Below, in pieces: positions 8,196 to 15,913 of a DNA stretch of 24,430 nt; position 1 is the first letter of the stretch, and each line of letters begins with the position of its first letter. The stretch is from Myxococcales bacterium (GTDB lineage Bacteria; Myxococcota_A; Polyangia; Polyangiales; Polyangiaceae). The position numbers and the translations under genes are program-made. The stretch is from positions 1 through 24,430 of the forward strand of contig JANYHY010000374.1 in NCBI GenBank assembly GCA_025362165.1. Reading direction: 5' to 3'. The notes beneath the pieces were generated by a model. It was given only the letters and a program-made list of their open reading frames with translations. It was not told where the DNA came from and made no database searches.

Positions 8196-9289
8196 AGCGC
8201 GCCCACCAACTCGTCGCTTGGCTAGCCATGGTGTTGGTCATGTTGTTCGCGCCCGCGGTGCGCGCGGAAGAGCAACCCGATGCGCCACCGGACGCGCCGA
8301 TGATGATCACGGGCGTGGAGCTCTCTCCGCTGCCATCGGGGTTCGTCACCACCCGAGTTGGCGATTGGCTTAGCGTCGCCTATCCCAAGGGGATGGAGTC
8401 GCGAGTCTCGGAGATCACGAGCATCGCGGACGAGTACAAGACCGAGCTCGAGGGTCGCTTCGCGCAACCGATCCTCGCTCACATCGAGCTGCGCTTGGCG
8501 CGTGACGCCGAAGAGATGGTGGAGCTCTCTCCAAAGAACGCGCCGCCATTCGACTACGCGACGGCCATGGCATACGGCTCGTTGCATTTGATGGTGATCT
8601 CCAACATCGAGCCGCGCACCAAGGAGGGGACCAACCTCGAGCAGACCTTCCGCCACGAGCTCGTGCACCTCGCGCTCGAAGACGCGGTGGGATCTCACCG
8701 CGTGCCACGCTGGTTCAACGAGGGGCTCGCCGTGAACTTCTCTGGTGAGAACTCTTTGGATCGCCAGACCTCTCTCATGAACGCAGAGCTCAGCGGCAAG
8801 GTGGTGCCGCTCTCGGAGGCGTTCAACTCGACCAACTCGGTCGACGTAGCGTACGCGGAGAGCGCGGACTTCGTGCGCTTCTTGCTGCGCGACGAGGACC
8901 GCGGCCGCTTCGCTTCGCTCATCTCGCGAACGCGCGACGGTCAAGCGTTCGATGGCTCTCTCGGCGACGCATACAGCTCCGACATGCGCAGGCTCGAGTA
9001 CCAGTGGCGCGAAGATCTGTCGCACCGCTTCAGCGTGATCCAAACGATCACGGGCGGCTCGGCGCTCTGGGTGGTCGCCGCGGGCGTGCTCGCGATCGCT
9101 TGGATCAAGCGCCGCAGAAAAGCGAAAGAGACGCTCAAGCGCTGGGAGGCCGAGGAGGCCGCCGCAGAGGCTCGCGCGCGAGCGATCGCCACGATGCCAG
9201 TGACGGAAGAGACCGCGAGCTCGGTCGTCGTTCGCACCGTCGAGGTGCCGCGCGTCGAGGCCGACGGCGACTGGCACACGCTGCATTAG
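8192..9289 (+). CDS. Membrane-anchored zinc metallopeptidase of the peptidase MA-like type (HExxH)
   Basis: A 365-residue protein starting at ATG 8192 in an ATGA overlap with the upstream stop. It has a signal peptide (residues 1-25, ending VRAEE). The catalytic motif HELVH is at residues 155-159 in the context QTFRHELVHLAL, and the likely third zinc ligand is Glu177 in RWFNEGLAV, the layout of gluzincins such as the peptidase_MA_2 group. A TM helix at about 288-305 is followed by KRRRK and a Glu/Ala-rich cytoplasmic tail of about 60 residues with coiled-coil character. The catalytic domain is therefore predicted to be periplasmic with a cytoplasmic C-terminus. The substrate is unknown. Last gene of the plus-strand unit, convergent with the VWA lipoprotein gene 19 bases on. 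Confidence 0.87.
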   Translation: MKRAHQLVAWLAMVLVMLFAPAVRAEEQPDAPPDAPMMITGVELSPLPSGFVTTRVGDWLSVAYPKGMESRVSEITSIADEYKTELEGRFAQPILAHIELRLARDAEEMVELSPKNAPPFDYATAMAYGSLHLMVISNIEPRTKEGTNLEQTFRHELVHLALEDAVGSHRVPRWFNEGLAVNFSGENSLDRQTSLMNAELSGKVVPLSEAFNSTNSVDVAYAESADFVRFLLRDEDRGRFASLISRTRDGQAFDGSLGDAYSSDMRRLEYQWREDLSHRFSVIQTITGGSALWVVAAGVLAIAWIKRRRKAKETLKRWEAEEAAAEARARAIATMPVTEETASSVVVRTVEVPRVEADGDWHTLH

Positions 9290-9308
9290 TCATGATGGGG
9301 AGGCACGC

Positions 9309-10457
9309 TCAGTTCGGCAGCACGGTCGGGCAACCCTCGATCACGCGAACCTCGAGGACCTCACCGCTCAACACTTTCGCACAGGCAGCGCCCACGAGAC
9401 TGACCGTGGAGCCGTCGAGAGTCCAACCGTTCGCGGGGTCCTTCGGCAAGATGTTTCCGTCCGCGTAGACGTTCACGAGCGACGGATCTTGCGGCGTCGA
9501 CTTCAGCGGGAACGTGCACGTCGCGGTGATCTTCGCGGCGACCTGCGCGAGCACCGTCGTGAACGCGGTGGTGTCGTTCGTGTCGACGCGAAAGTATTTC
9601 GGAGCGGCAGCGCGCGCAGTGCCGCCGGCGGTGGCGAGGTCATCGAGCAACGTCGCGTACGGCGCGCTCCCCGGAACGCCGATGACGTAGACTGGAATGC
9701 CGGCCTGCGCCAGCGCGGCGGTCGCTGCGATGGTAGGCGCGGAATCGAGGCAATTCTCGGGTCCGTATTTGTTGACGGTGCAACAGTTGACCCCGTTGGG
9801 TATGCACCCAAGAGCTGCGCTCTCGATGTTGGGGATGCAACTGGCCGATCCGCACGCGGCCGCCCCGTTGCAATTGGGACCGCCGTCGGTCGCGAGGATG
9901 ATGAAGGTCTTGCCTGGCAACCCCTTCAACTTCGGCTCGAGCGCAGACAGCGTCGCGGCCGTGGGCGTCCCTCCTGCGGCGGGCCCGGACGTGAGGGCGA
10001 GCAGCGAGTTCGCGACCCCGCTGAGTTGACCCGGGGCAGACGGATTGTCGCCGCGACGCACGCTGAGGATCTCGTTGCCTGCCGAGCAGTCCTTTCCGTT
10101 CAAGGGGAAGACGGTCGCGCCCACCGAGATGCGCGCGCCGAGCTTCGATATGATGTTCGCGACCGTGACGCGAATCGTGGTCCACTTGTTGTTGTCATTC
10201 ATGCTGCCCGATCGGTCGAGCACGAAATACACGTTGGGCGGGTCGCCGAGGATCGGCACCTCCGTGCAGCTACACACGCCCTCGCTAGGACCGTACGCGC
10301 ACGTCGGCGCCCTGCCGGTGTCCAGATTGAAACCGCTCGCGTCGCGACTGCGCGTGTCGATGACGTCATCGCCGAGCGACGCAGGGTGGCTGCTCCCGCA
10401 CGCGGCGAACAAGACGGCGCCCAAGACCGCGGCGCTAGCGAATACCAACCGCCTCAC
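9309..10457 (-). CDS. VWA-domain lipoprotein
   Basis: 382 residues from GTG 10457, chosen because it gives MRRLVFASAAVLGAVLFAAC, a lipoprotein-type signal with Cys20 (lipobox FAAC, slightly off consensus). A von Willebrand factor A domain runs from about residue 74 to 320. The MIDAS motif DRSGS is at 81-85, with a GGTPT segment and ATDGGPN supplying the other metal-binding loops. A cysteine-rich insert (CNGAAACGSASC and NCCTVN) sits in the middle of the domain, probably disulfide-bonded outside the cytoplasm. A short beta-rich tail follows. VWA lipoproteins of this kind bind protein partners through a metal ion; the partner is unknown. It is divergent from the carboxypeptidase-regulatory-like/PDZ gene, with 54 bases between starts. 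Confidence 0.88.
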   Translation of the reverse strand: MRRLVFASAAVLGAVLFAACGSSHPASLGDDVIDTRSRDASGFNLDTGRAPTCAYGPSEGVCSCTEVPILGDPPNVYFVLDRSGSMNDNNKWTTIRVTVANIISKLGARISVGATVFPLNGKDCSAGNEILSVRRGDNPSAPGQLSGVANSLLALTSGPAAGGTPTAATLSALEPKLKGLPGKTFIILATDGGPNCNGAAACGSASCIPNIESAALGCIPNGVNCCTVNKYGPENCLDSAPTIAATAALAQAGIPVYVIGVPGSAPYATLLDDLATAGGTARAAAPKYFRVDTNDTTAFTTVLAQVAAKITATCTFPLKSTPQDPSLVNVYADGNILPKDPANGWTLDGSTVSLVGAACAKVLSGEVLEVRVIEGCPTVLPN

Positions 10458-10511
10458 GATCGGCAAGTCTAGCAGAGGGAAGGTTTGGGCGCCCTCGGCG
10501 GTGGACTCTTC

Positions 10512-13451
10512 ATGATCTCCCGCTGGAGCGTGATCCTCAGCGCGATCATTCGAGTGGGCTTGGTGATCGCAACGCTCCTCGCGTTCGGCACCTTCCCTGG
10601 CAGCGTCGGGAGGAACGCGCGGTTCATCGCATCCGCGCCACCCATGCCGGACTCCATCGGTGATCGTGATGCGTCGTTGAGCGTGACGTGCAAGGACGAG
10701 ACTGGAGCCGCGCTCTCGGACGCGATCGTCGTGGTGCTCACGCTCGTAGATGGTGTCGCCTATGAAGCCGCGCGCGGAGCGACCGACGAGCACGGCGCGG
10801 TCACGCTCGACAGACTCCCGCGCGGCGAAGCTTGGGTGCTCGCGAACGCGACGGGGCGCGCGCGCGCGTCTTCGCACTCTCTGCTCGTGCAGCGGCGAGA
10901 GATCGACCTCGTGTTGCCGAGAGAGCAGTCTTTCGACGTGACTGTGAAAGACGCGGACGGAAACACGATCGAAGGCGCGACCGTCGAGGCCCGGGGCGCA
11001 GAGCCGTTGCCCATCGGCGCGACGACGGACGCGGCGGGTCGCGCGCACGTAGGACGGTTGTCGCAGGGACCGTGGTCGTTCACCGTGCAAAAAGCCGGCT
11101 ACGACAAGGCGACGCTGCGCAGCAAAGACGGCGAGAGCGTCGCGATCACGCTGCGGCGCTTGGGTTCGATCCTCGTGCACGTGGTGCGCGCTGACGGCTC
11201 ACCTGCACAAGACGCGCGTGTGCAGATCGCGGGCAGCGCGCTGTGGCCCGCGCGAGAGGGCAGGACAGGCGACCTCGGCATGGTGAAGCTCGCAGGCCTC
11301 TACTCGGGTTCGTATGCGCTGCGCGCGACTTTGACCACGCACGCGTCAGCGACCGAGCTCGCGCTCACACTCGGACCGGGAGAAGACAAGGAGCTCACGC
11401 TGACGCTCCTGGCTGGGCGGATGGTCACGGTGCTCGCCGCGGACTCCGACAGTGACGACGCCGCTGGCATCTCGGGGGCGCGTGTCGTGCTCACCGAAGG
11501 AGGGCTCTCTCCCTTCCCGCTCGAGGCGCTCACGGACCGAAGCGGGCACGCGACGCTCGGTCCCATCGCCGCGGGGAGCGCGTATGTGTCCGCGCGCGCA
11601 GATGGCTACGTGCCCGTGAGCAAGCCCGTACCCGAACCGTTGACAGATCAAGTAAAGGTCGTGCTCGCGAAGTCTGGCGTGTTGCTCGGTCGAGTCACGG
11701 ACGCGCGCGGGTTCCCGATCGCCGGCGCGACGCTGGAGGTCGTGGGCACGGACGCGCTCGGCGGACCGATCGCGGATGACCCTAAAAGAAGCCGCTTTCG
11801 TGACGCGCAGTTCGACGCCGTGCTGCCGGGTCCGTCGGCGCTCGTCCCCGCGGGCGAGCTCGGCGTGTTGCCTGGACCCGTGCCGCCGATCCCCAAAGCT
11901 GGTGAGCGAGTGCTGGGGTTCTCATTGCCTGGCGCTCCACCATCGCTCGATGCGCCGTGGGTGACGAGAGCGGACGGCACCTTCGAGCTGTCGCCAGTCA
12001 CGCCTGGCCGAGTGCGTGTGCTCGTTCGTCACCCAGAGTTCGTCGAGGCGCTGAGCGACGCCGTCAGTCTCGCGCCTGGTGGTCGCAAAGAGGACATCAC
12101 GATCGTGCTCCGCAAAGGCGGCGCGATCGAGGGGCGCGTCGTCGACGCGAGCGGACGACCTGTCGGCGGAGCACGCCTCGAGGTGGTCGCGACCCGCGGC
12201 TCCTTCGCGCGAACGACGCGCACCGCGACAGACGGCAGCTTCGCGTTCTCGTCAGTGCCGGACGCGTGCACGCTCGACGTCTATCGCGACGAAGACGCGC
12301 TGCATCCAAGGACGCGCGTATCGGCGATCGTTCCCGAGGACGGCACACGCGAGCTCGTGATCACGCTCCCTGACGAGCGTGACCCGATCACCGTGAACGT
12401 CCGCGACGGTCGTGGGTTCGTGGTCGCTGCGGTCCAACTCACGCTCTGGTCCTTGGACCCGAGTGTTCCGCTGCGCGAGACCGCGTTCACCGACGAACAT
12501 GGAGACGCGACCCTGCAAGGGGCGCTCGGGCTGCCCGCACGCATCGAAGCGCGCGCACCAGGTCACGCGACGAAGGTCTCGAGGCACGACGCGCTCGGCG
12601 CTCACGTCGACGTCCTGCTCGAAGAGGGAGTCACCGCGATCGGGATAGCGCGCGCAGCCCGCGGAAATTCGCCAGTTTCCGCGACGATTGCAGTCTACAC
12701 GGACCTCGGACCTGTCACCGCGAGCGCCGCTGAAGACGGGACCTTCGAGCTAAAAGATCTCGCGACCGGGCCCGCGCGCGTCGTCGTGCGCGCTGCGGGG
12801 TACGCTCCGATCGAGAGACCTATCAACCTCACAGCGACGTCGAGCGGGCGACCGACGGATCTCGGGAAGTTCGACCTAGAGACCGAAGCCATCGTAGACG
12901 GTGTCGTCGTCGACGCGCGCGGGGACCCGGTGCCCGGCGCGCGGGTCGCCAAGGATCGCGCGCCAACCTTCCTCCCTTCCGGCAAGCCGGTGGGTTTGGC
13001 GATCGCCGACGCCAAAGGGCGCTTCTCTCTCGGCGAGCTCGGCGAGGGCACGATCTGGCTCGAAGCCTATGCGCCTGATGTCGGGACGGGTCGCGCGAGC
13101 GTGCACGTCAACGCGGGTCGAACCACGAAAGACGTGAAGCTCGTCCTGTCGCCGAGCGGCAAGACCGCGGTCGAACCTGCTGCGACCGGTGGAGTCGCGG
13201 TCACCTTGGGCGAGGCGAGCGGCGAGTCGCGCGTCGTCGTGATCATCGCGGTCGCACCCGGTAGCGAAGCAGAGCGAAGCGGGCTTCATCCTGACGACGT
13301 GATCGAGACCGTTGATGGCGCAAGTGTCTCCACGATGGAAGACGCGCGCGCCAAATTGAGCGGCCCCATCGAGCAAGACGTCGTGGTGAAGGTCACGCGC
13401 CAAGGCAAGAGCGAGACGCTGCGCGTGAGCCGCGAGCAGGTGAGACGTTAG
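10512..13451 (+). CDS. Large envelope protein with about nine carboxypeptidase-regulatory-like repeats and a C-terminal PDZ domain
   Basis: 979 residues from ATG 10512; an in-frame TTG lies upstream at 10485, but the ATG gives a proper N-terminal hydrophobic signal or anchor (SVILSAIIRVGLVIATLLAF). About nine beta-sandwich repeats of 75-110 residues follow, each opening with the V.D..G.P..GA.V pattern of CarboxypepD_reg-like domains; clear examples are LLGRVTDARGFPIAGATLEV, IEGRVVDASGRPVGGARLEV and VDGVVVDARGDPVPGARV. Residues about 895-979 form a PDZ domain (PGSEAERSGLHPDDVIETVDG). There is no peptidase catalytic domain, so it is probably an adhesive or scaffold protein facing the periplasm. 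The repeats are too diverged to be recent copies. It ends 11 bases from the convergent cysteine-rich lipoprotein gene. Confidence 0.87.
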   Translation: MISRWSVILSAIIRVGLVIATLLAFGTFPGSVGRNARFIASAPPMPDSIGDRDASLSVTCKDETGAALSDAIVVVLTLVDGVAYEAARGATDEHGAVTLDRLPRGEAWVLANATGRARASSHSLLVQRREIDLVLPREQSFDVTVKDADGNTIEGATVEARGAEPLPIGATTDAAGRAHVGRLSQGPWSFTVQKAGYDKATLRSKDGESVAITLRRLGSILVHVVRADGSPAQDARVQIAGSALWPAREGRTGDLGMVKLAGLYSGSYALRATLTTHASATELALTLGPGEDKELTLTLLAGRMVTVLAADSDSDDAAGISGARVVLTEGGLSPFPLEALTDRSGHATLGPIAAGSAYVSARADGYVPVSKPVPEPLTDQVKVVLAKSGVLLGRVTDARGFPIAGATLEVVGTDALGGPIADDPKRSRFRDAQFDAVLPGPSALVPAGELGVLPGPVPPIPKAGERVLGFSLPGAPPSLDAPWVTRADGTFELSPVTPGRVRVLVRHPEFVEALSDAVSLAPGGRKEDITIVLRKGGAIEGRVVDASGRPVGGARLEVVATRGSFARTTRTATDGSFAFSSVPDACTLDVYRDEDALHPRTRVSAIVPEDGTRELVITLPDERDPITVNVRDGRGFVVAAVQLTLWSLDPSVPLRETAFTDEHGDATLQGALGLPARIEARAPGHATKVSRHDALGAHVDVLLEEGVTAIGIARAARGNSPVSATIAVYTDLGPVTASAAEDGTFELKDLATGPARVVVRAAGYAPIERPINLTATSSGRPTDLGKFDLETEAIVDGVVVDARGDPVPGARVAKDRAPTFLPSGKPVGLAIADAKGRFSLGELGEGTIWLEAYAPDVGTGRASVHVNAGRTTKDVKLVLSPSGKTAVEPAATGGVAVTLGEASGESRVVVIIAVAPGSEAERSGLHPDDVIETVDGASVSTMEDARAKLSGPIEQDVVVKVTRQGKSETLRVSREQVRR

Positions 13452-13462
13452 GTGTGAGCGCG

Positions 13463-14056
13463 TTAGCCCGCGCATGGCGTCGGGACGCAGACCCAATGGA
13501 GCTTGCTCACGCTGAAGATGCACGACTGCTCCGGTGCGTTCGGTGACGCCTTACAGTCCGCATTGTCGACGCACTCGTCGCCTGGCGCGTGACAGAAGTA
13601 GCCCATTTGTCCGCTCGAAATCCCGCTCCGACAGCCGACGTCGATGTTCACTCCCGACGGTGAGCACGCGAACGGCGCGCACTGCGCATCGAGTCGACAG
13701 TTGCCGTTCACGCAGACATTCGCGCCGGCGCTCGACGGGTCACGACACAGACAGACGCCCGCGCCGCACTTGGTGTCGGTCGTGCACTGATCGTAGCTGC
13801 ACGTGTTGCCGCCCGAGCCGAGCGCGAAATTGCAGCGACCGTTCGTGCCCTGCGTGCAGTCACCGTCCACTTTGCACGGACCCTGGCCGATTGGCTGGGG
13901 CATGCCCGCGTCGCGCGTCGTTGGACAGTCGGTCGCGACAGCGCGATGAACGACAGGCGTGCGCGGCGGCGTCACCGATGCATCGTTGTCGGTAGTGCTC
14001 GTGGACGATGCGCACGCGCTCCCGATGATTGCGCAAGCAAGGACGATGACACGCAT
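13463..14056 (-). CDS. Cysteine-rich lipoprotein with Cx2[D/N]x2C repeats
   Basis: 197 residues from ATG 14056 (MRVIVLACAIIGSAC), which places the signal peptide at the N-terminus; an upstream in-frame ATG at 14143 lies inside a palindrome and is unlikely. Cys15 is the probable lipidated residue, although the lipobox is imperfect. The mature part has 20 further cysteines and four spaced copies of a C-x2-[D/N]-x2-C unit: CKVDGDC, CTTDTKC, CRLDAQC and CVDNADC. Even numbers of cysteines in an exported protein suggest a disulfide-stapled surface protein. I recognise no specific family; short Cys-rich exported proteins of this kind are common in myxobacteria. Confidence 0.82.
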   Translation of the reverse strand: MRVIVLACAIIGSACASSTSTTDNDASVTPPRTPVVHRAVATDCPTTRDAGMPQPIGQGPCKVDGDCTQGTNGRCNFALGSGGNTCSYDQCTTDTKCGAGVCLCRDPSSAGANVCVNGNCRLDAQCAPFACSPSGVNIDVGCRSGISSGQMGYFCHAPGDECVDNADCKASPNAPEQSCIFSVSKLHWVCVPTPCAG

Positions 14057-14117
14057 ACTCGAGACGATAGCAACTCCCAGCTGGCTCTTGCGAGCCACTC
14101 GGACAAAACCTTCTCCA

Positions 14118-14143
14118 TTGATCATGCCGTTTGGCATGATCAA
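14118..14143 (-). terminator. 11-bp perfect hairpin directly after the glycoside hydrolase stop (terminator-like or operator)
   Basis: TTGATCATGCC and GGCATGATCAA are perfect reverse complements around a 4-base loop. On the minus strand the hairpin begins on the base after the glycoside hydrolase TAG stop (14144-14146), so it closes the six-gene unit. A TTTT run comes only about 9 bases after the stem, so it is not a textbook intrinsic terminator. It also lies about 60 bases upstream of the cysteine-rich lipoprotein start, so an operator for that gene is an alternative. Confidence 0.5.
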
Positions 14144-15253
14144 CTACCAGAGGAGGCCGCTTCGCTTCGTCTCTCCGTCGGAGGCCCATCGCGCGGCGAA
14201 GGCGTCGCGCACGACCTGTTCGGCGAGCTTTCCCCGCGGAGAAAAGCCCCACTCCGCCTCTTGCGAGACGTCGTCGGGATCGCTGTACACGCGCCAGATG
14301 AAGAGGCCCATCACGCTCGGCTCGTCCAAGAGCGGGCGCATGAGAGCGTGATACGCGAGGGCTTGGGCGCGCTCGTCCACGCGCACCTGCTTCATCGCGT
14401 CCGGCCACACCCACGGCTTGATCGCGGGATCGGGGCGCGTCGTGTAGCCGATCTCCGTCATCAGCACGGGCTTGTTCCAAGTCGCCGCGAGCTTGCTGAC
14501 GTTCGCGCGAACTCGCTCTCCGCCGGCGGTGAGCTCTTGTAGCGTCGCGCCATCACGATCGGCGAGCGGATAGAACGCGTTGATGCCGATGACGTCGAGC
14601 GCGCCGAGGATGATCGTGTCTTGTACGTCGTCCCAGTTCGCAGAGTAGGTGATCGGCCCGTGATAGATCCCGCGCAGCTGAACGAGCAGCTCGCTGAAGC
14701 TCGGCGCGCGACCAGAGGTGACCCAGCTCCGTAGCTCGACGCCAGCGCTGAAGAGCTCCACGTGCTCGTCTTCCGCGACGCGCGCCCACGTCTTGACGAA
14801 GTCGCCGTAGCTCGCGGTCCAGCGAGCCCAGCCCTCGTCGGTTTTGGGATCGATGAGCGCGCGCCACTCGCCGCTCTCCACCCAGAGGTGCGGCACGAGC
14901 ATCACGTGCAGCCCGCGATCGTGCGCTTGGGTGATCGCGAGTCGAATGTCTGACTCGTTCTTCGCGAAGGGTGCCTCGAACGTGAGATCGACGCCTGTGC
15001 CGCTGAGATCAGCGACGCGACCGAACGGCGTGATCGCGATCCACGTCGCCCCCCAATCGCGGCTCTCGTCGAGCGTTCGCTCGTAGGCTGCGGTGCCGTA
15101 GCCGCGACCGGGATGATACGCGTTCTCGATCGGCCCGACGGTCACGCCACGGATCGCGTCACGGCCCGAATCGCGCCACGCGGTGGGTGAGGCAGGGAGC
15201 GCATGCGCGCTGGAGACGAGCGCCATCGCCGCGATGAAAAAAATGAGTCTCAC
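14144..15253 (-). CDS. GH113-like glycoside hydrolase (mannanase-type TIM barrel), secreted
   Basis: 369 residues from GTG 15253, which overlaps the HAD gene's TGA as GTGA and gives a signal peptide (MRLIFFIAAMALVSSAHA). The body reads as a (beta/alpha)8 glycosidase: GATWIAITPFG, GLHVMLVPHLWVESGEW, WARWTASYGDFVKTWA, GPITYSANWDD, LDVIGINAFYPL, KPVLMTEIGYTT, and a late GLFIWRVY. This order matches family GH113 beta-1,4-mannanases. The predicted acid/base is Glu173 (AGVELRSW) and the nucleophile Glu267 (MTEIGY). The expected role is cleavage of a mannan-type or related polysaccharide outside the inner membrane; substrate specificity cannot be read from sequence. It is the last gene of the six-gene minus-strand unit. 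Confidence 0.85.
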   Translation of the reverse strand: MRLIFFIAAMALVSSAHALPASPTAWRDSGRDAIRGVTVGPIENAYHPGRGYGTAAYERTLDESRDWGATWIAITPFGRVADLSGTGVDLTFEAPFAKNESDIRLAITQAHDRGLHVMLVPHLWVESGEWRALIDPKTDEGWARWTASYGDFVKTWARVAEDEHVELFSAGVELRSWVTSGRAPSFSELLVQLRGIYHGPITYSANWDDVQDTIILGALDVIGINAFYPLADRDGATLQELTAGGERVRANVSKLAATWNKPVLMTEIGYTTRPDPAIKPWVWPDAMKQVRVDERAQALAYHALMRPLLDEPSVMGLFIWRVYSDPDDVSQEAEWGFSPRGKLAEQVVRDAFAARWASDGETKRSGLLW

Positions 15254-15906
15254 GCGCCCTCCATGACTTCGTCCGTGAGGTCGGCCAGGGTGTCGGCGAC
15301 GTGATCTGCACCGGCTTCCAAGAGCGCCGCGCGCGGGTACGAGTGCGTGATCGCGATGCAACGAAGGCCGGCTGCTTTCGCGGCGACGACCCCGGCGACC
15401 GAGTCCTCGACGACGATCGCGCACGCGGTTGCCCCGAGCTTGCGGATGCCGAGCTGGTAACCCTCCGGATCGGGCTTGCAAGCGCGCGTGTCCTCTGCGC
15501 TCACCACGAACGAGACGAGGGCTCGCACTTTCATCACCCCGAGGCAGTGCTCGATCTCGTGGCGAAGCGCGCCGGACACGATCCCCACAACGCCGCGAGC
15601 CGCGCGGCGCTGCACGAGCTCTGCCGCACCATCGAAGACGCGCAGCTCGGTCGCGATCGCGCGCATGTAGACGGGGACCTTCTCCTCGATCAGCGCGCGG
15701 ACGATGGCGTCGGTCGCGGGCATGCCACGATCGCGCAAGATGGCGGCGAACGCGCCAAAGTCGTCGAAGCCCAGATAGCGGTCGGTGTACTCGGCGTCGG
15801 TCAGCGAGATGGATCGTGTCGCGAGCACCTCACGAAACGCGCGCAGGTGGACCGCCTCGTCGTCGACGAGCACTCCGTTGAAATCGAAGAGCGTGGCGTT
15901 GATCAT
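15250..15906 (-). CDS. HAD-superfamily hydrolase, beta-phosphoglucomutase-like, with Asn at the second catalytic position
   Basis: 218 residues from ATG 15906, 7 bases after the TPR-PEGA gene's stop. HAD motifs: motif I FDFNGVLVDDE with nucleophile Asp8, motif II Ser111 in GIVSGALR, motif III Lys144 in CKPDPEGY, motif IV Glu167-Asp168 in VEDSVAGV. A helical cap lies between motif I and motif II, as in subfamily I beta-phosphoglucomutase/phosphatase-type enzymes. The usual general acid/base Asp (DxD) is Asn10 here. The family acts on phosphorylated sugars or small phosphates in the cytoplasm. Coupling to a glycoside hydrolase and proximity to a phosphohexomutase gene suggest sugar-phosphate metabolism, but the Asn raises doubt about normal turnover. 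Confidence 0.88.
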   Translation of the reverse strand: MINATLFDFNGVLVDDEAVHLRAFREVLATRSISLTDAEYTDRYLGFDDFGAFAAILRDRGMPATDAIVRALIEEKVPVYMRAIATELRVFDGAAELVQRRAARGVVGIVSGALRHEIEHCLGVMKVRALVSFVVSAEDTRACKPDPEGYQLGIRKLGATACAIVVEDSVAGVVAAKAAGLRCIAITHSYPRAALLEAGADHVADTLADLTDEVMEGA

Positions 15907-15913
15907 GAATTGG

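Noticed and set aside
8222..9286. A 354-codon open frame antisense to the HELVH peptidase gene
   Set aside because: The peptidase frame has motifs, a signal peptide and a TM helix; the antisense frame is a composition shadow rich in Arg, His and Val.
9489..10472. A 327-codon plus-strand frame antisense to the VWA gene
   Set aside because: Arg/Gly-rich with no motif; the opposite strand holds an intact MIDAS motif and lipoprotein signal.
14057..14143. Longer start (ATG 14143) for the cysteine-rich lipoprotein
   Set aside because: It lies within the palindromic hairpin and would put about 29 residues before the signal peptide.
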